A stretch of 21,007 nt of DNA from Candidatus Mediterraneibacter colneyensis (lineage in GTDB: Bacteria > Bacillota > Clostridia > Lachnospirales > Lachnospiraceae): the NCBI GenBank assembly GCA_019114745.1, contig DXEY01000108.1, forward strand, positions 1-21,007, in the 5' to 3' direction. The first letter of the stretch is position 1; every line of letters starts with the position of its first letter. The position numbers and the translations under genes are program-made. The notes under the pieces were generated by a model. It did not search any database, was not told where the DNA came from, and saw only the letters and a list, made by a program, of their open reading frames with translations. This document shows positions 14,106 to 21,007 of this stretch, piece by piece.

Positions 14106-15377
14106 ATGAAAGTACTGATCGTAGGAAGCGGCGGAAGAGAGCACGCCATAGCGGCGAGCGTGGCAAAGAGCCCGAAGGCGGAAAAGATCTACTGTGCGCC
14201 CGGAAACGCCGGGATCGCCGAATATGCCGAGTGCGTGGAGATCGGCGCGATGGAGTTTGAGAAGCTGGCGGCATTTGCAAAAGAGAAAGAGATCGATCTG
14301 TGTATCGTCGGAATGGACGATCCACTGGTAGGAGGTCTGGTAGACGTCCTGGAAGAGGCGGGGATCCGCACGTTTGGACCGCGGAAAGACGCAGCCATCC
14401 TGGAGGGATCGAAAGCGTTTTCCAAAGATCTGATGAAGAAATATCATATCCCTACGGCTGCTTATGAAAACTTTACAGATCCGGAAAAGGCGCTTGCCTA
14501 TCTGGAGACGGCAAAGTTCCCGATCGTACTGAAGGCGGACGGTCTTGCCCTCGGAAAAGGCGTGCTGATCTGCCAGAACCTGGAAGAGGCGAGAGAAGGC
14601 GTGAAGACGATCATGCTGGACAAGAAATTCGGCACCGCAGGCAATGAGATGGTGATCGAAGAGTTCATGACCGGACGCGAGGTGTCCGTGCTCTCCTTTG
14701 TAGACGGAAAGACGATCAGGACGATGACGAGCGCGCAGGATCACAAGCGCGCGGGGGATGGAGATACCGGGCTGAACACGGGCGGTATGGGAACCTTCTC
14801 CCCGAGTCCTTTCTATACGAAAGAAGTGGAAGCCTTCTGTGAGAAATATATCTATCAGCCCACGGTGGACGCTATGGCGTCAGAGGGACGTCCGTTTAAG
14901 GGCGTGATCTTCTTCGGGCTTATGCTGACGGCTGACGGGCCGAAGGTGCTGGAGTATAACGCGCGTTTCGGGGATCCTGAGGCGCAGGTCGTACTGCCGC
15001 GCATGAAAAATGATATCATTGATGTGGCAGAAGCATGTATCGACGGCACGCTGGATCAGATCGACCTGCAGTTCGAGGATAATGCGGCTGTGTGCGTGGT
15101 GCTCGCTTCCGACGGATATCCCGTGAAATATGACAAGGGCTTCCCGATCTCTGGGCTGGAAGAGTTCAAAAAGCACGACGGCTACTACTGCTTCCATGCC
15201 GGAACGAAATTTGAGAACGGGCAGATCGTCACAAACGGCGGACGTGTCCTCGGGATCACGGCGAAAGGAAAGGATCTGAAAGAAGCCAGAAAGAACGCAT
15301 ACGCTGCTACAGAATGGGTACAGTTTGACAATAAATATATGAGACATGATATTGGAAAGGCGATCGACGAGGCGTAG
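14106..15377 (+). CDS. purD: Phosphoribosylamine-glycine ligase (GAR synthetase)
   Basis: ATP-grasp ligase that joins glycine to phosphoribosylamine (step 2). The protein has 423 residues from the ATG at 14106, which follows AAGGAGGT by 5 nt; longer in-frame starts at 14046 lack a ribosome site and lengthen the normal MKVLIVGSGGREHAIA N-terminus. ATP-grasp features are FPIVLKADGLALGKGV, VIEEFMTGREVSVLSF, and the metal-binding LEYNARFGDPEAQ. It ends the pur run; a strong bidirectional terminator lies 35 bp downstream. Confidence 0.95.
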   Translation: MKVLIVGSGGREHAIAASVAKSPKAEKIYCAPGNAGIAEYAECVEIGAMEFEKLAAFAKEKEIDLCIVGMDDPLVGGLVDVLEEAGIRTFGPRKDAAILEGSKAFSKDLMKKYHIPTAAYENFTDPEKALAYLETAKFPIVLKADGLALGKGVLICQNLEEAREGVKTIMLDKKFGTAGNEMVIEEFMTGREVSVLSFVDGKTIRTMTSAQDHKRAGDGDTGLNTGGMGTFSPSPFYTKEVEAFCEKYIYQPTVDAMASEGRPFKGVIFFGLMLTADGPKVLEYNARFGDPEAQVVLPRMKNDIIDVAEACIDGTLDQIDLQFEDNAAVCVVLASDGYPVKYDKGFPISGLEEFKKHDGYYCFHAGTKFENGQIVTNGGRVLGITAKGKDLKEARKNAYAATEWVQFDNKYMRHDIGKAIDEA

Positions 15378-15411
15378 GCTGCGCGAACAATGCCTTCATT
15401 CTATTGAAATG

Positions 15412-15459
15412 AAAAACGGAAGTAATTCCACTTAAGTTAGTGGATTACTTCCGTTTTTT
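15412..15459. terminator. Bidirectional terminator between purD and the ThrE-type gene
   Basis: ACGGAAGTAA plus TCCAC pairs with GTGGA plus TTACTTCCGT, with one bulged T, flanked by AAAAA on the left and TTTTTT on the right. It can stop transcription from both converging genes. Confidence 0.9.
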
Positions 15460-15461
15460 GT

Positions 15462-15510
15462 GACTGCGACGAGCCAAAGTCCGGGCTTGCCCGAGACCTT
15501 GGCGGCGGTC
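15462..15510. repeat. Intergenic structured repeat, copy B
   Basis: The core at 15466-15504 matches 5049-5087 at 37 of 39 bases. It folds with GACTGC (15462-15467)/GCGGTC (15505-15510) outside, GCCAA/TTGGC, then GTCCGGG-cttg-CCCG-a-GAC. It starts 3 bases after the terminator T tract and ends 3 bp before the stop of the minus-strand exporter gene. Confidence 0.75.
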
Positions 15511-15513
15511 ATA

Positions 15514-16842
15514 TCAGGTACAGTGCCGGAATGCCTTGTCCGTGATGATCCTTGCGAAGATCAGTCCGAGCGGCAACGCCATGATGATCAGCAGGGCGGA
15601 AACGAGCCATGGCGCTGAGAGGGTCAGCGACATTTCTCCGATGTTGTAGACCGCCCGGTAGAGATAGAGCCCCGGAACCATGATCACGATAGAGGGTACG
15701 GTGACGGAAATCCTCGGGTATCCCAGTTTTTTCATTATAAGAGATGCAAGCAGCCCGGCAGTCAGCGCGCCGATAAATGCGGCAGCCGCAGCGTGGATCC
15801 CTGTGAAATCGACGAGCTCCAGCCGCAGCGTGTTTGCCACCGCTCCGATCGCCGCCGCTGAAGCGGCAATGCGCACCGGGCTGTTAAACATGATAGAGAA
15901 TCCGAATACTCCCACGAAGCTGGCGATCAGTCTCAGTAAGAGGTGGATGCCTGCCGGAAGGGACACGCTGGTGAAATCCCCGGGGGTGAGTCCCAGGATC
16001 ACGGACATCGCCCAGGATGTGGCAGTGGCAATGCCGACGATGATTACTGCATAAGCCAGCCGTTCCAGACCGGAACGCATATCCAGTTTCGCCAGGTCGA
16101 TCCCGCTTGTGATAAACGGAAAGCCCGGGATGATGAAGAGCATGGAGCAGATATATCCTGCTTCATGGCCTCCCGACACGGGCAGAAACATCTCGGCGAG
16201 ACGCAGAGACGCGATGTACGACAGGCATGCCAGCGCGACCGAGGAGACGATGCACAGGTACAGGGTATAGTGGCGTTTGATCAGGACGCTTCTCAGGAAG
16301 TTTCCGACGCCTGCACCGATAAAAGCACAGAGCATTTCCACCGGGCCTCCGCCCAGCAGAAAGGTAAAGGCGGCGCAGGCGAATGCAGAAGCCAGTCCGA
16401 GTTTGACCGGGGTATATAATCCGCGGATCTTTTCGATCTCATCGAGCTCTGATTGGAGCTGCTCGCCGGACATGTGGACGCCCTCGGAGGGGAACTTCTT
16501 GACGAAACGCTCCAGGCGGTCGAGCTTGGATGTATTTACCCCTGTATTGTTGAGGCAAAGGGAATTTGTAAAAGTCTTGTGCCCGTCAAAACAGGTGTAG
16601 ACGATCGTCATAAGTCCGATGCTGGCGGTACAGGTGACGCCCAGTGCTTCCGCCAGAGCGTTCATGGAGCTGCGGACCCGCCATGCCCCGGTGCCGCAGG
16701 AGAGCAGCATCAGTCCGACTCTTCCGATCAGCGCCGCCTTCACGGGGACGCTCGCCTCGCGGATCGGCTTGTCCTTCACGTGGCCGGTATAGTCGTGCCA
16801 GTAGATATCCATGTGGTTGGGGATGATATTGTCTTTTACCAT
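15514..16842 (-). CDS. Threonine/serine exporter, ThrE family
   Basis: 442 residues when started at the ATG complementary to 16840-16842, which has GAAAGGA 6 nt upstream; an ATG two codons earlier almost touches that site. It fuses the two ThrE modules (PF06738 and PF12821): the N-terminal soluble part with LLSCGTGAWRVRSSM, then about ten membrane helices, with PGFPFITSGIDLAKLD between the halves and a second module ending VPGLYLYRAVYNIGE. ThrE of Corynebacterium exports threonine and serine using the proton gradient; the substrate here is inferred. It is a single-gene transcript with its own promoter and a shared terminator. Confidence 0.88.
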   Translation of the reverse strand: MVKDNIIPNHMDIYWHDYTGHVKDKPIREASVPVKAALIGRVGLMLLSCGTGAWRVRSSMNALAEALGVTCTASIGLMTIVYTCFDGHKTFTNSLCLNNTGVNTSKLDRLERFVKKFPSEGVHMSGEQLQSELDEIEKIRGLYTPVKLGLASAFACAAFTFLLGGGPVEMLCAFIGAGVGNFLRSVLIKRHYTLYLCIVSSVALACLSYIASLRLAEMFLPVSGGHEAGYICSMLFIIPGFPFITSGIDLAKLDMRSGLERLAYAVIIVGIATATSWAMSVILGLTPGDFTSVSLPAGIHLLLRLIASFVGVFGFSIMFNSPVRIAASAAAIGAVANTLRLELVDFTGIHAAAAAFIGALTAGLLASLIMKKLGYPRISVTVPSIVIMVPGLYLYRAVYNIGEMSLTLSAPWLVSALLIIMALPLGLIFARIITDKAFRHCT

Positions 16843-16892
16843 AGCCATTCCTTTCGATAACAATTTGAACCTGAATAAGTTTGTCACATAAC

Positions 16893-16920
16893 AGTATAGA
16901 GGGAATTAGTGAAAAGTCAA
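16893..16920 (-). promoter_or_regulatory. Promoter of the ThrE-type exporter
   Basis: On the minus strand TTGACT (16920-16915, 5 of 6) and TATACT (16898-16893, 5 of 6) are spaced by 16 bp. The region 16921-17077 between this and the next promoter holds no gene or element that I can support. Confidence 0.7.
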
Positions 16921-17077
16921 GACAAACGTCAGCCAGTATGCGGCAGGCACATAGTACTATTCAGGATTTGCATTTTACTTCCGGCAGAGAAGGGGCTAGA
17001 CTGAAAACAGCTGCGAAATATCAGGAGGAACGCTATATAAGTATGCGTTTAAGTTATAGACTTCTGTTGAACCGGCA

Positions 17078-17107
17078 TTGTACTTTTTCGGGAAAACGGT
17101 CTACAAT
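17078..17107 (+). promoter_or_regulatory. Putative promoter of the aldo/keto reductase gene
   Basis: TACAAT (17102-17107, 5 of 6) is preceded at 18 bp by TTGTAC (17078-17083, weak). It would give a leader of about 45 nt ending in AGGAGG (17147-17152). Confidence 0.45.
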
Positions 17108-17160
17108 ATACCGTGTAAAGAAGAAAACAAGACATTTTAATATTCGAGGAGGAGACAGAC

Positions 17161-18012
17161 ATGGAATACGCAGTATTAAATAATGGTATAAAAATGCCAA
17201 TGGAAGGATTCGGAGTATTTCAGGTGCCGGATCAGGAGCAGTGTGAGAAGGCAGTGCTTGACGCGATCGCCAGCGGATACCGCCTGATCGATACAGCGGC
17301 AGCATATATGAATGAGAAGGCAGTAGGCGAGGCGATCAGAAAATGCGGCGTCCCGAGAGAAGAACTGTTTATTACGACAAAGCTCTGGGTTCAGGATGCA
17401 AGCTATGAGGGAGCAAAACAGGCGATCCAGACATCTCTTGACAATCTGGGACTGGATTATCTCGACCTGTATCTGCTCCACCAGCCGATGGGCGATTACA
17501 TCGGAGCTTACCGTGCAATGGAAGAGGCGTACAAAGAAGGCAGGATCCGTGCGATCGGCGTATGCAACTTCTATCCGGCGCGCCTTGCCGACCTGTGCGA
17601 GACAGTAGAGGTAACGCCGGCGGTAAACCAGGTAGAACTTCACCCGTTCTTCCAGCAGGAAAATGCACTGGCGCTCATGAAAGAATACGGGGTACAGCCG
17701 GAGGCATGGGGCCCGTTTGCAGAGGGCAATCACGGGATCTTTACCCATCCGGTGCTCACAAAGACAGGAGATAAATATGGAAAGAGCGCAGCTCAGGTCG
17801 CTCTGAGATGGAATGTCCAGAGAGGTGTGACAGTGATCCCGAAATCTGTGCACAAAGACCGCATGGAGCAGAATATGGATATCTGGGATTTCAAACTCAG
17901 TGAGGAAGATATGGCAGAGATCGCAAAACTGGATATCGGACACAGTGAGATCGTAAATCACGATGATCCGGCATTTGTAAAAATGCTCCACAGTCTGAAA
18001 GTGCATGAGTAG
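17161..18012 (+). CDS. Aldo/keto reductase
   Basis: NAD(P)H-dependent carbonyl reductase of the AKR superfamily (closest in style to the AKR5 group). The 283-residue TIM barrel has the full catalytic tetrad: Asp44 and Tyr49 in DTAAAY, Lys74 in TTKLW and His107 in LLHQP. GVCNF, NQVELHPFFQQ and the cofactor-binding VIPKSVHKDRMEQN are also present. AGGAGG is 8 nt before the ATG. It converges with a LysR gene; a decayed relative lies on the other side of that regulator. The substrate cannot be deduced. Confidence 0.93.
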   Translation: MEYAVLNNGIKMPMEGFGVFQVPDQEQCEKAVLDAIASGYRLIDTAAAYMNEKAVGEAIRKCGVPREELFITTKLWVQDASYEGAKQAIQTSLDNLGLDYLDLYLLHQPMGDYIGAYRAMEEAYKEGRIRAIGVCNFYPARLADLCETVEVTPAVNQVELHPFFQQENALALMKEYGVQPEAWGPFAEGNHGIFTHPVLTKTGDKYGKSAAQVALRWNVQRGVTVIPKSVHKDRMEQNMDIWDFKLSEEDMAEIAKLDIGHSEIVNHDDPAFVKMLHSLKVHE

Positions 18013-18021
18013 TGCATGAGT

Positions 18022-18046
18022 GTGTCTTTTGGCGCTTCCGGTGATC
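18022..18046. repeat. Partial relative of the 5108-5132 hairpin
   Basis: 22 of 25 bases match 5108-5132, including the TTTT loop and CTTCCGGTGAT. Two of the three differences fall in the stem and convert Watson-Crick pairs into T-G pairs (GTGTC/GGCGC), so the hairpin survives. The left outer arm is missing here. Confidence 0.45.
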
Positions 18047-18058
18047 CGATGATAATAG

Positions 18059-18118
18059 AGTGCTGGTGTGTATGTGGTCCTCCCTTAACTTAACACGACA
18101 TGCCGGCACTTTTATTTT
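18059..18118 (+). terminator. Terminator of the aldo/keto reductase gene
   Basis: AGTGCTGG (18059-18066) pairs with CCGGCACT (18103-18110) across a large loop, and TTTATTTT follows. TGTGT and ACAC can extend the pairing inside. Confidence 0.6.
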
Positions 18119-18169
18119 GCCGGGGAGTCCTCCGGGAATGTCCGCAGAGGGCGATCCATCTGCCGGATG

Positions 18170-18192
18170 AAAAAAGCGGAGCCCGGTTCCGC
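18170..18192 (-). terminator. Terminator of the LysR-family gene
   Basis: On the minus strand GCGGA (18192-18188) and TCCGC (18180-18176) form a short GC stem with a 7-nt loop and a TTTTTT tail (18175-18170), 26 bp past the stop codon. Confidence 0.7.
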
Positions 18193-18217
18193 AACGAGCA
18201 TGTGGATATCCAGAAGA

Positions 18218-19084
18218 TCATAAATGCGAATTACCGTGAAAAGTCTGAAGATTCCGGAATACGTCCCTGAAACGGCTCTTCTCAGAACGCAGACAGGCAC
18301 AGTAATACGTTACATTTGCCTCCTCGTCCAGGATCGGAACGGCGATGCGGTCTGACTCAAACGGTTCCCGCTTTAAAACATAGTCTGTTGTAAACGACGG
18401 AAGGGCGGAGTTCTGCACCAGTTCGCCAAGTACTTCATAATCCTGCTGCAGGAGAAAACGGGCGGATGGCATTTCACGGCGGCACAGCCCGTCCCAGAAT
18501 CCGATCTGCGAGTAGAGAAGGAACGTCTGGCCGTCCAGATCTCTTAAATATAGTCCTTGGGCATCAGCAAGAGGATGGACCGGGGGCAGGAAAACATAGA
18601 GGTGTTCGCTTTCGATGGGGAGGGAGTAAAATTCTTTCTCATCCGGCCTTTCATGGAGGATCGCGAGCTGATATTTATTGTCTCTCAGATGCTTTTCCAG
18701 GTGAGGTTCTCCGGTCAATTCTGTGGAGATCGTCATTCCTTCATAGAGTCTGGAGAGAAGGGACACAAAGTCAGGGACAAGGATCGGAGTGCAGGAGCCG
18801 ACAGAGATCGTTCTCTTTTTGCGGTCAAATTCCCGGATCTGTTCGATCATGGAGGTTTCCTGAAGAATCAGGCTGCGGGCACAGCGGACAGCAAGCTCTC
18901 CGTTTTCGTTTAACGTGAGACGGCTTTTCTGCCGGTCAAAGAGTTTGACGCCAAGTTCATCCTCCAGGCGCTGCATGGAGCGGCTTAAGGCGGGCTGGGA
19001 GATATGGAGCTGTTCTGCGGCTGCGGACAGAGTGCCGCAGGAAGCAAACGCGGCAAGCTGTTCAAACAGATGGATTTCGATCAT
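18218..19084 (-). CDS. LysR-family transcriptional regulator
   Basis: 288 residues from the ATG complementary to 19082-19084, chosen because AAAGGAG lies 8 nt upstream; an ATG six codons earlier overlaps that site. Residues 1-60 form the winged helix-turn-helix: LAAFASCGTLSAAAEQLHIS, QPALSRSMQRLEDELG, KLFDR. The remainder is a periplasmic-binding-like effector domain (from about residue 88, ISVGSCTPILVPDF). It converges with the intact aldo/keto reductase and diverges from the decayed one. LysR proteins usually control the divergent gene, so its original target was probably the second reductase; control of the first is possible. Confidence 0.92.
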   Translation of the reverse strand: MIEIHLFEQLAAFASCGTLSAAAEQLHISQPALSRSMQRLEDELGVKLFDRQKSRLTLNENGELAVRCARSLILQETSMIEQIREFDRKKRTISVGSCTPILVPDFVSLLSRLYEGMTISTELTGEPHLEKHLRDNKYQLAILHERPDEKEFYSLPIESEHLYVFLPPVHPLADAQGLYLRDLDGQTFLLYSQIGFWDGLCRREMPSARFLLQQDYEVLGELVQNSALPSFTTDYVLKREPFESDRIAVPILDEEANVTYYCACLRSEKSRFRDVFRNLQTFHGNSHL

Positions 19085-19128
19085 ACGTATACTCCTTTTC
19101 ATATGCGTGAAACTGATAGCCGTTACAT

Positions 19129-19161
19129 CTGTATTTTACAGGAAGCAGGGGAAAGGAGCAA
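19129..19161 (-). promoter_or_regulatory. Putative LysR gene promoter and overlapping palindrome
   Basis: On the minus strand TTGCTC (19161-19156) and TAAAAT (19138-19133) are 17 bp apart. The perfect palindrome CTGTA-TTT-TACAG at 19129-19141 covers the -10 box, a plausible site for self-repression by the LysR protein. Confidence 0.4.
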
Positions 19162-19208
19162 GTATATAAATGCCGGGAAGGGCAGAGCGTGAGATGAGGT
19201 GAGGGAAA

Positions 19209-19853
19209 ATGAATAGCATAGAATATAATAATAATCGAAGTATAAAGCTGTGAAATGGAGTGGAAATGCCTCTGCTCGGATTCGGCGTGCTGCGGATGAA
19301 AGATCCGGAAGAATGTGAGCGCTGTGTGCGGACTGCTCTCGAGTGCGGATACCGTATGTTTGATACTGCGGCTGCCTATGGAAATGAGCGGGCAGTGGGT
19401 GTGAGCAATTTCAGCCCGGAGCGCCTGACGGATCTGTGTCTCAGCAGCGAGATCCCTCCGATGGTCAACCAGGTGGAACTGCATCCTTTCTATCATCAGG
19501 AAGCCGCCCTGAGAAATATGCGGGAACTGGGCGTACAGCCCCAGGCATGGGCGCCCCTGTGCGAGGGACTGAAAAACATCTTCACAAATAAGATACTGGG
19601 AAAGATTGGAAAGCGATACGGAAAGACGCAGGCGCAGACCGCGCTCCGGTGGAATGTCGACCGGGGCGTGAGCGTGGTGACACGAAGCGGCGTACCCGAA
19701 CATATCAGAGAAGATATGGATATCTGGGACTTCTGCCTGACGGAGGCAGACAAACGGGCGGTGGATGTTCTGGATTTGGGATACAGTGAGATCCTTGACT
19801 ATGGAAATCCCTGCATTGCGAGGATGTTTCTCAGAAATATGAGGCAGGGATGA
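19209..19853 (+). pseudogene. Decayed aldo/keto reductase (premature stop and internal deletion)
   Basis: A relative of the reductase at 17161, broken twice. From ATG 19209 the frame reads MNSIEYNNNRSIKL and hits TGA at 19251-19253; the same frame continues NGVEMPLLGFGVL, exactly the usual N-terminus, so the TGA replaces one sense codon. Further on, NERAVG is joined directly to VSNFSPERL: about 77 residues, corresponding to 56-132 of the intact reductase, are missing in frame. That segment carries the catalytic Lys and His, so even a product restarted from GTG 19260 (197 residues) would lack two of four tetrad residues. The remaining frame, including DTAAAY, NQVELHPFYHQ and the C-terminal half, is clean, so decay seems recent or a truncated product is kept. 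It is divergent from the LysR gene. Confidence 0.85.
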
Positions 19854-19872
19854 AGCCCGGGACGGCAGAGCC

Positions 19873-20499
19873 TTAATCTTTTGTCCCGAAATCCTGAAAA
19901 TCTTTTCTCAGGTATTCGATCGCGGCGGCAAGATCCTTTTTCTTTAATGCGTCTATGATCATGGGGTGGTATTTCATGTCTGACAGCAGAAACGGTTCAT
20001 GGGTCTTTCGCCAGTGGATCTGTGCGTAAGCCCGGTAAAGGAGCATCATTGCGTCGGAAAGCTGTTCACACGCATAAGGATTCCCGGCAGCGGAGACCAG
20101 GGCGACATGGAAATCCCGGTTGTAGATCCAGTGGGCTGTGATGTTGTCCGTGTGCTGCCCGCAGAGTGTGGAAAGCTGTTCCAGCTTTTTGAAATAATCG
20201 CTGTTCATATGATCCATTCCGGCCTCGATCATCCCGCTTTCCAGGATAAACCGGTACTGCTGTATATTTCTGATGTCATCGGAAGTAAGGGCGACGACCT
20301 GATATCCGCACCGCGGGATGTTCCGTAAGATGCCTTCATGGCAGAGGGCGGTCAGCGCCTCGCGGATCGGGGATTTGCTGAAACCGAACCTGGAGATGAG
20401 ATCGGATTCCGTGATGATCTGATCCGGTAGATACTCGGATGCACAGATGCTTTCCAAAATCGCGTCGTATACCTGTTCTTTTAGATTTTTTGCTGCCAT
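19873..20499 (-). CDS. GntR-family regulator, FCD (FadR-like) subgroup
   Basis: 208 residues from the ATG complementary to 20497-20499, with GAAAGGA 9 nt upstream; a TTG two codons earlier is too close to that site. Residues 1-70 are a GntR winged helix (DQIITESDLISRFGFSKSPIREALTALCHEGIL). The C-terminal FCD domain shows likely metal ligands Asp129 and His131 in NRDFHVAL and His178 in YHPMIIDAL. FCD regulators sense small acids. It is divergent from a cysteine desulfidase-like gene with palindromes between, so control of that gene is likely. Confidence 0.92.
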   Translation of the reverse strand: MAAKNLKEQVYDAILESICASEYLPDQIITESDLISRFGFSKSPIREALTALCHEGILRNIPRCGYQVVALTSDDIRNIQQYRFILESGMIEAGMDHMNSDYFKKLEQLSTLCGQHTDNITAHWIYNRDFHVALVSAAGNPYACEQLSDAMMLLYRAYAQIHWRKTHEPFLLSDMKYHPMIIDALKKKDLAAAIEYLRKDFQDFGTKD

Positions 20500-20533
20500 T
20501 TGCAAGGATCCTTTCGTCTGTTTTATCCCCCTA

Positions 20534-20562
20534 ATTATTGCAGAAATGAGAAAAAAAGTAAA
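20534..20562 (-). promoter_or_regulatory. Promoter of the GntR-family gene
   Basis: On the minus strand TTTACT (20562-20557) and AATAAT (20539-20534, 5 of 6) are spaced by 17 bp. The start would be about 28 nt before the ATG. Confidence 0.5.
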
Positions 20563-20594
20563 TACATTTCCGGCTTTACATCAGGCGGCATCAA

Positions 20595-20633
20595 TGATAA
20601 TATTATCACTGATATGATTAGTGGTTATATCAG
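20595..20633. promoter_or_regulatory. Two adjacent palindromes at the promoter of the desulfidase-like gene
   Basis: TGATAATATTATCA (20595-20608) is a perfect 14-bp palindrome. CTGATAT (20609-20615) and ATATCAG (20627-20633) form the second dyad directly beside it. A -10-like TATGAT lies at 20613-20618 within the second dyad, without a clear -35. These are good candidate operators for the divergent GntR protein. Confidence 0.5.
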
Positions 20634-20669
20634 AATGGAGACGATATAGCCGTCGGGAGGAAACAGAAG

Positions 20670-21007
20670 ATGGAGAAAGCGTTATATGACAGTTATGCAG
20701 AGCTTTTAAAAACGGAGCTCATCCCTGCCCTGGGGTGTACCGAACCTATCGCCCTTGCGTATGCTGCGGCAAAGGCGGGGGAGGTGCTCGGAACGTTCCC
20801 GGAGCGGGCGGAAGTGCTGTGCAGTGGAAATATCATTAAAAATGTGAAAGGCGTGATCGTGCCAAATTCCGGCGGTCTCAAAGGTGTTGAGGCGGCAGTG
20901 GTGCTCGGTCTTGTGGGAGGCGACGCATCCAGAAAACTGGAAGTCCTTGAGCATGTGGATGACAAAGACCGGGCAGAGACTGAGAAACTGCTCCGGGAAG
21001 GATTCTG
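20670..21007 (+). CDS. L-cysteine desulfidase-like protein (UPF0597/CyuA family), 5' part
   Basis: The first 112 codons of a gene cut by the window end. GGGAGG at 20655-20660 is 9 nt before the ATG. The sequence has the family landmarks ELIPALGCTEPIALAYAAA, CSGNIIKNVKGVIVPNSGG and KGVEAAVVLGLVGGD, as in E. coli YhaM/CyuA and archaeal L-cysteine desulfidase, an oxygen-sensitive iron-sulfur enzyme that turns cysteine into pyruvate, ammonia and sulfide. The cysteine in LGCTEP is a likely cluster ligand. The family is also related to the alpha subunit of iron-sulfur serine dehydratase, so serine is an alternative substrate. It is probably regulated by the divergent GntR protein. Confidence 0.85.
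   Translation, partial: MEKALYDSYAELLKTELIPALGCTEPIALAYAAAKAGEVLGTFPERAEVLCSGNIIKNVKGVIVPNSGGLKGVEAAVVLGLVGGDASRKLEVLEHVDDKDRAETEKLLREGF

Noticed and set aside
16881..17183. Plus-strand frame of 100 codons between the exporter and the aldo/keto reductase
   Set aside because: It runs through the exporter promoter and overlaps the reductase start; its composition is not protein-like. An internal ATG at 17043 has an AGGAGG too far upstream.
17176..18006. Minus-strand open frame of 276 codons opposite the aldo/keto reductase
   Set aside because: The plus-strand gene has a full catalytic tetrad and a good ribosome site; the antisense frame has neither motifs nor signals.
18022..18046. Independent terminator
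   Set aside because: The stem is short with two T-G pairs and no T tract; the real terminator follows at 18059-18118.
19251..19253. Selenocysteine or programmed read-through at the TGA in the second reductase
   Set aside because: The position is an ordinary residue in the family, no selenocysteine insertion hairpin was seen, and a second disabling deletion is present.

Overview
The window looks like a chromosomal segment from a Firmicute of the class Clostridia, most probably a Lachnospiraceae gut anaerobe. I infer this from strong AGGAGG-type ribosome sites, sigma-A-like promoters with extended -10 boxes, moderately high GC coding sequence, a pyrF-pyrK-pyrD-pyrE block using the NAD-linked PyrDB/PyrK dehydrogenase, and family types typical of that group. 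These include a TetM-like GTPase fused to a YacP domain, DUF2752 beside CD225, and a long M29 aminopeptidase. No tRNA, rRNA, CRISPR array or insertion sequence was seen.

Layout. 1-196: the 3' end of a TetR-like regulator in visibly more AT-rich DNA. 356-3079: a 907-residue translational GTPase of the Tet(M)/EF-G type with a C-terminal YacP/Rae1-like NYN nuclease domain, preceded by a 14-bp inverted repeat that spans promoter and ribosome site. 3199-5000: an ECF transporter S component behind a possibly switching leader, a zinc-ribbon/CD225 membrane protein and a DUF2752 membrane protein, closed by a terminator. 5040-5140: an intergenic repeat. 5207-8748: pyrimidine biosynthesis (pyrF, pyrK, pyrD, pyrE) and a 49-residue membrane peptide. 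8814-11750: VanZ-like protein, small membrane protein and M29 aminopeptidase, tightly overlapped. 11818-15377: purine biosynthesis (purE, purM, purN, purD), closed by a bidirectional terminator and a second copy of the intergenic repeat. 15514-16842 (minus): ThrE-type threonine/serine exporter. 17161-19853: an aldo/keto reductase, a LysR regulator on the opposite strand, and a decayed second reductase. 19873-21007: a GntR/FCD regulator divergent from a cysteine desulfidase-like gene that runs off the window.

How the genes fit together. PyrK and PyrD form the electron-transferring dihydroorotate dehydrogenase, PyrE adds PRPP and PyrF decarboxylates to UMP. PurD, PurN, PurM and PurE supply steps 2, 3, 5 and 6 of IMP synthesis. 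The LysR gene sits between two related reductases, of which only the first is intact. The GntR regulator probably controls the divergent cysteine-degradation gene through palindromes in the shared intergenic region.

The most interesting points are the fusion of a ribosome-clearing GTPase with an A-site mRNA nuclease-like domain, the dispersed structured repeat with pairing-preserving changes, the candidate leader switch before the ECF gene, and the doubly broken reductase pseudogene.
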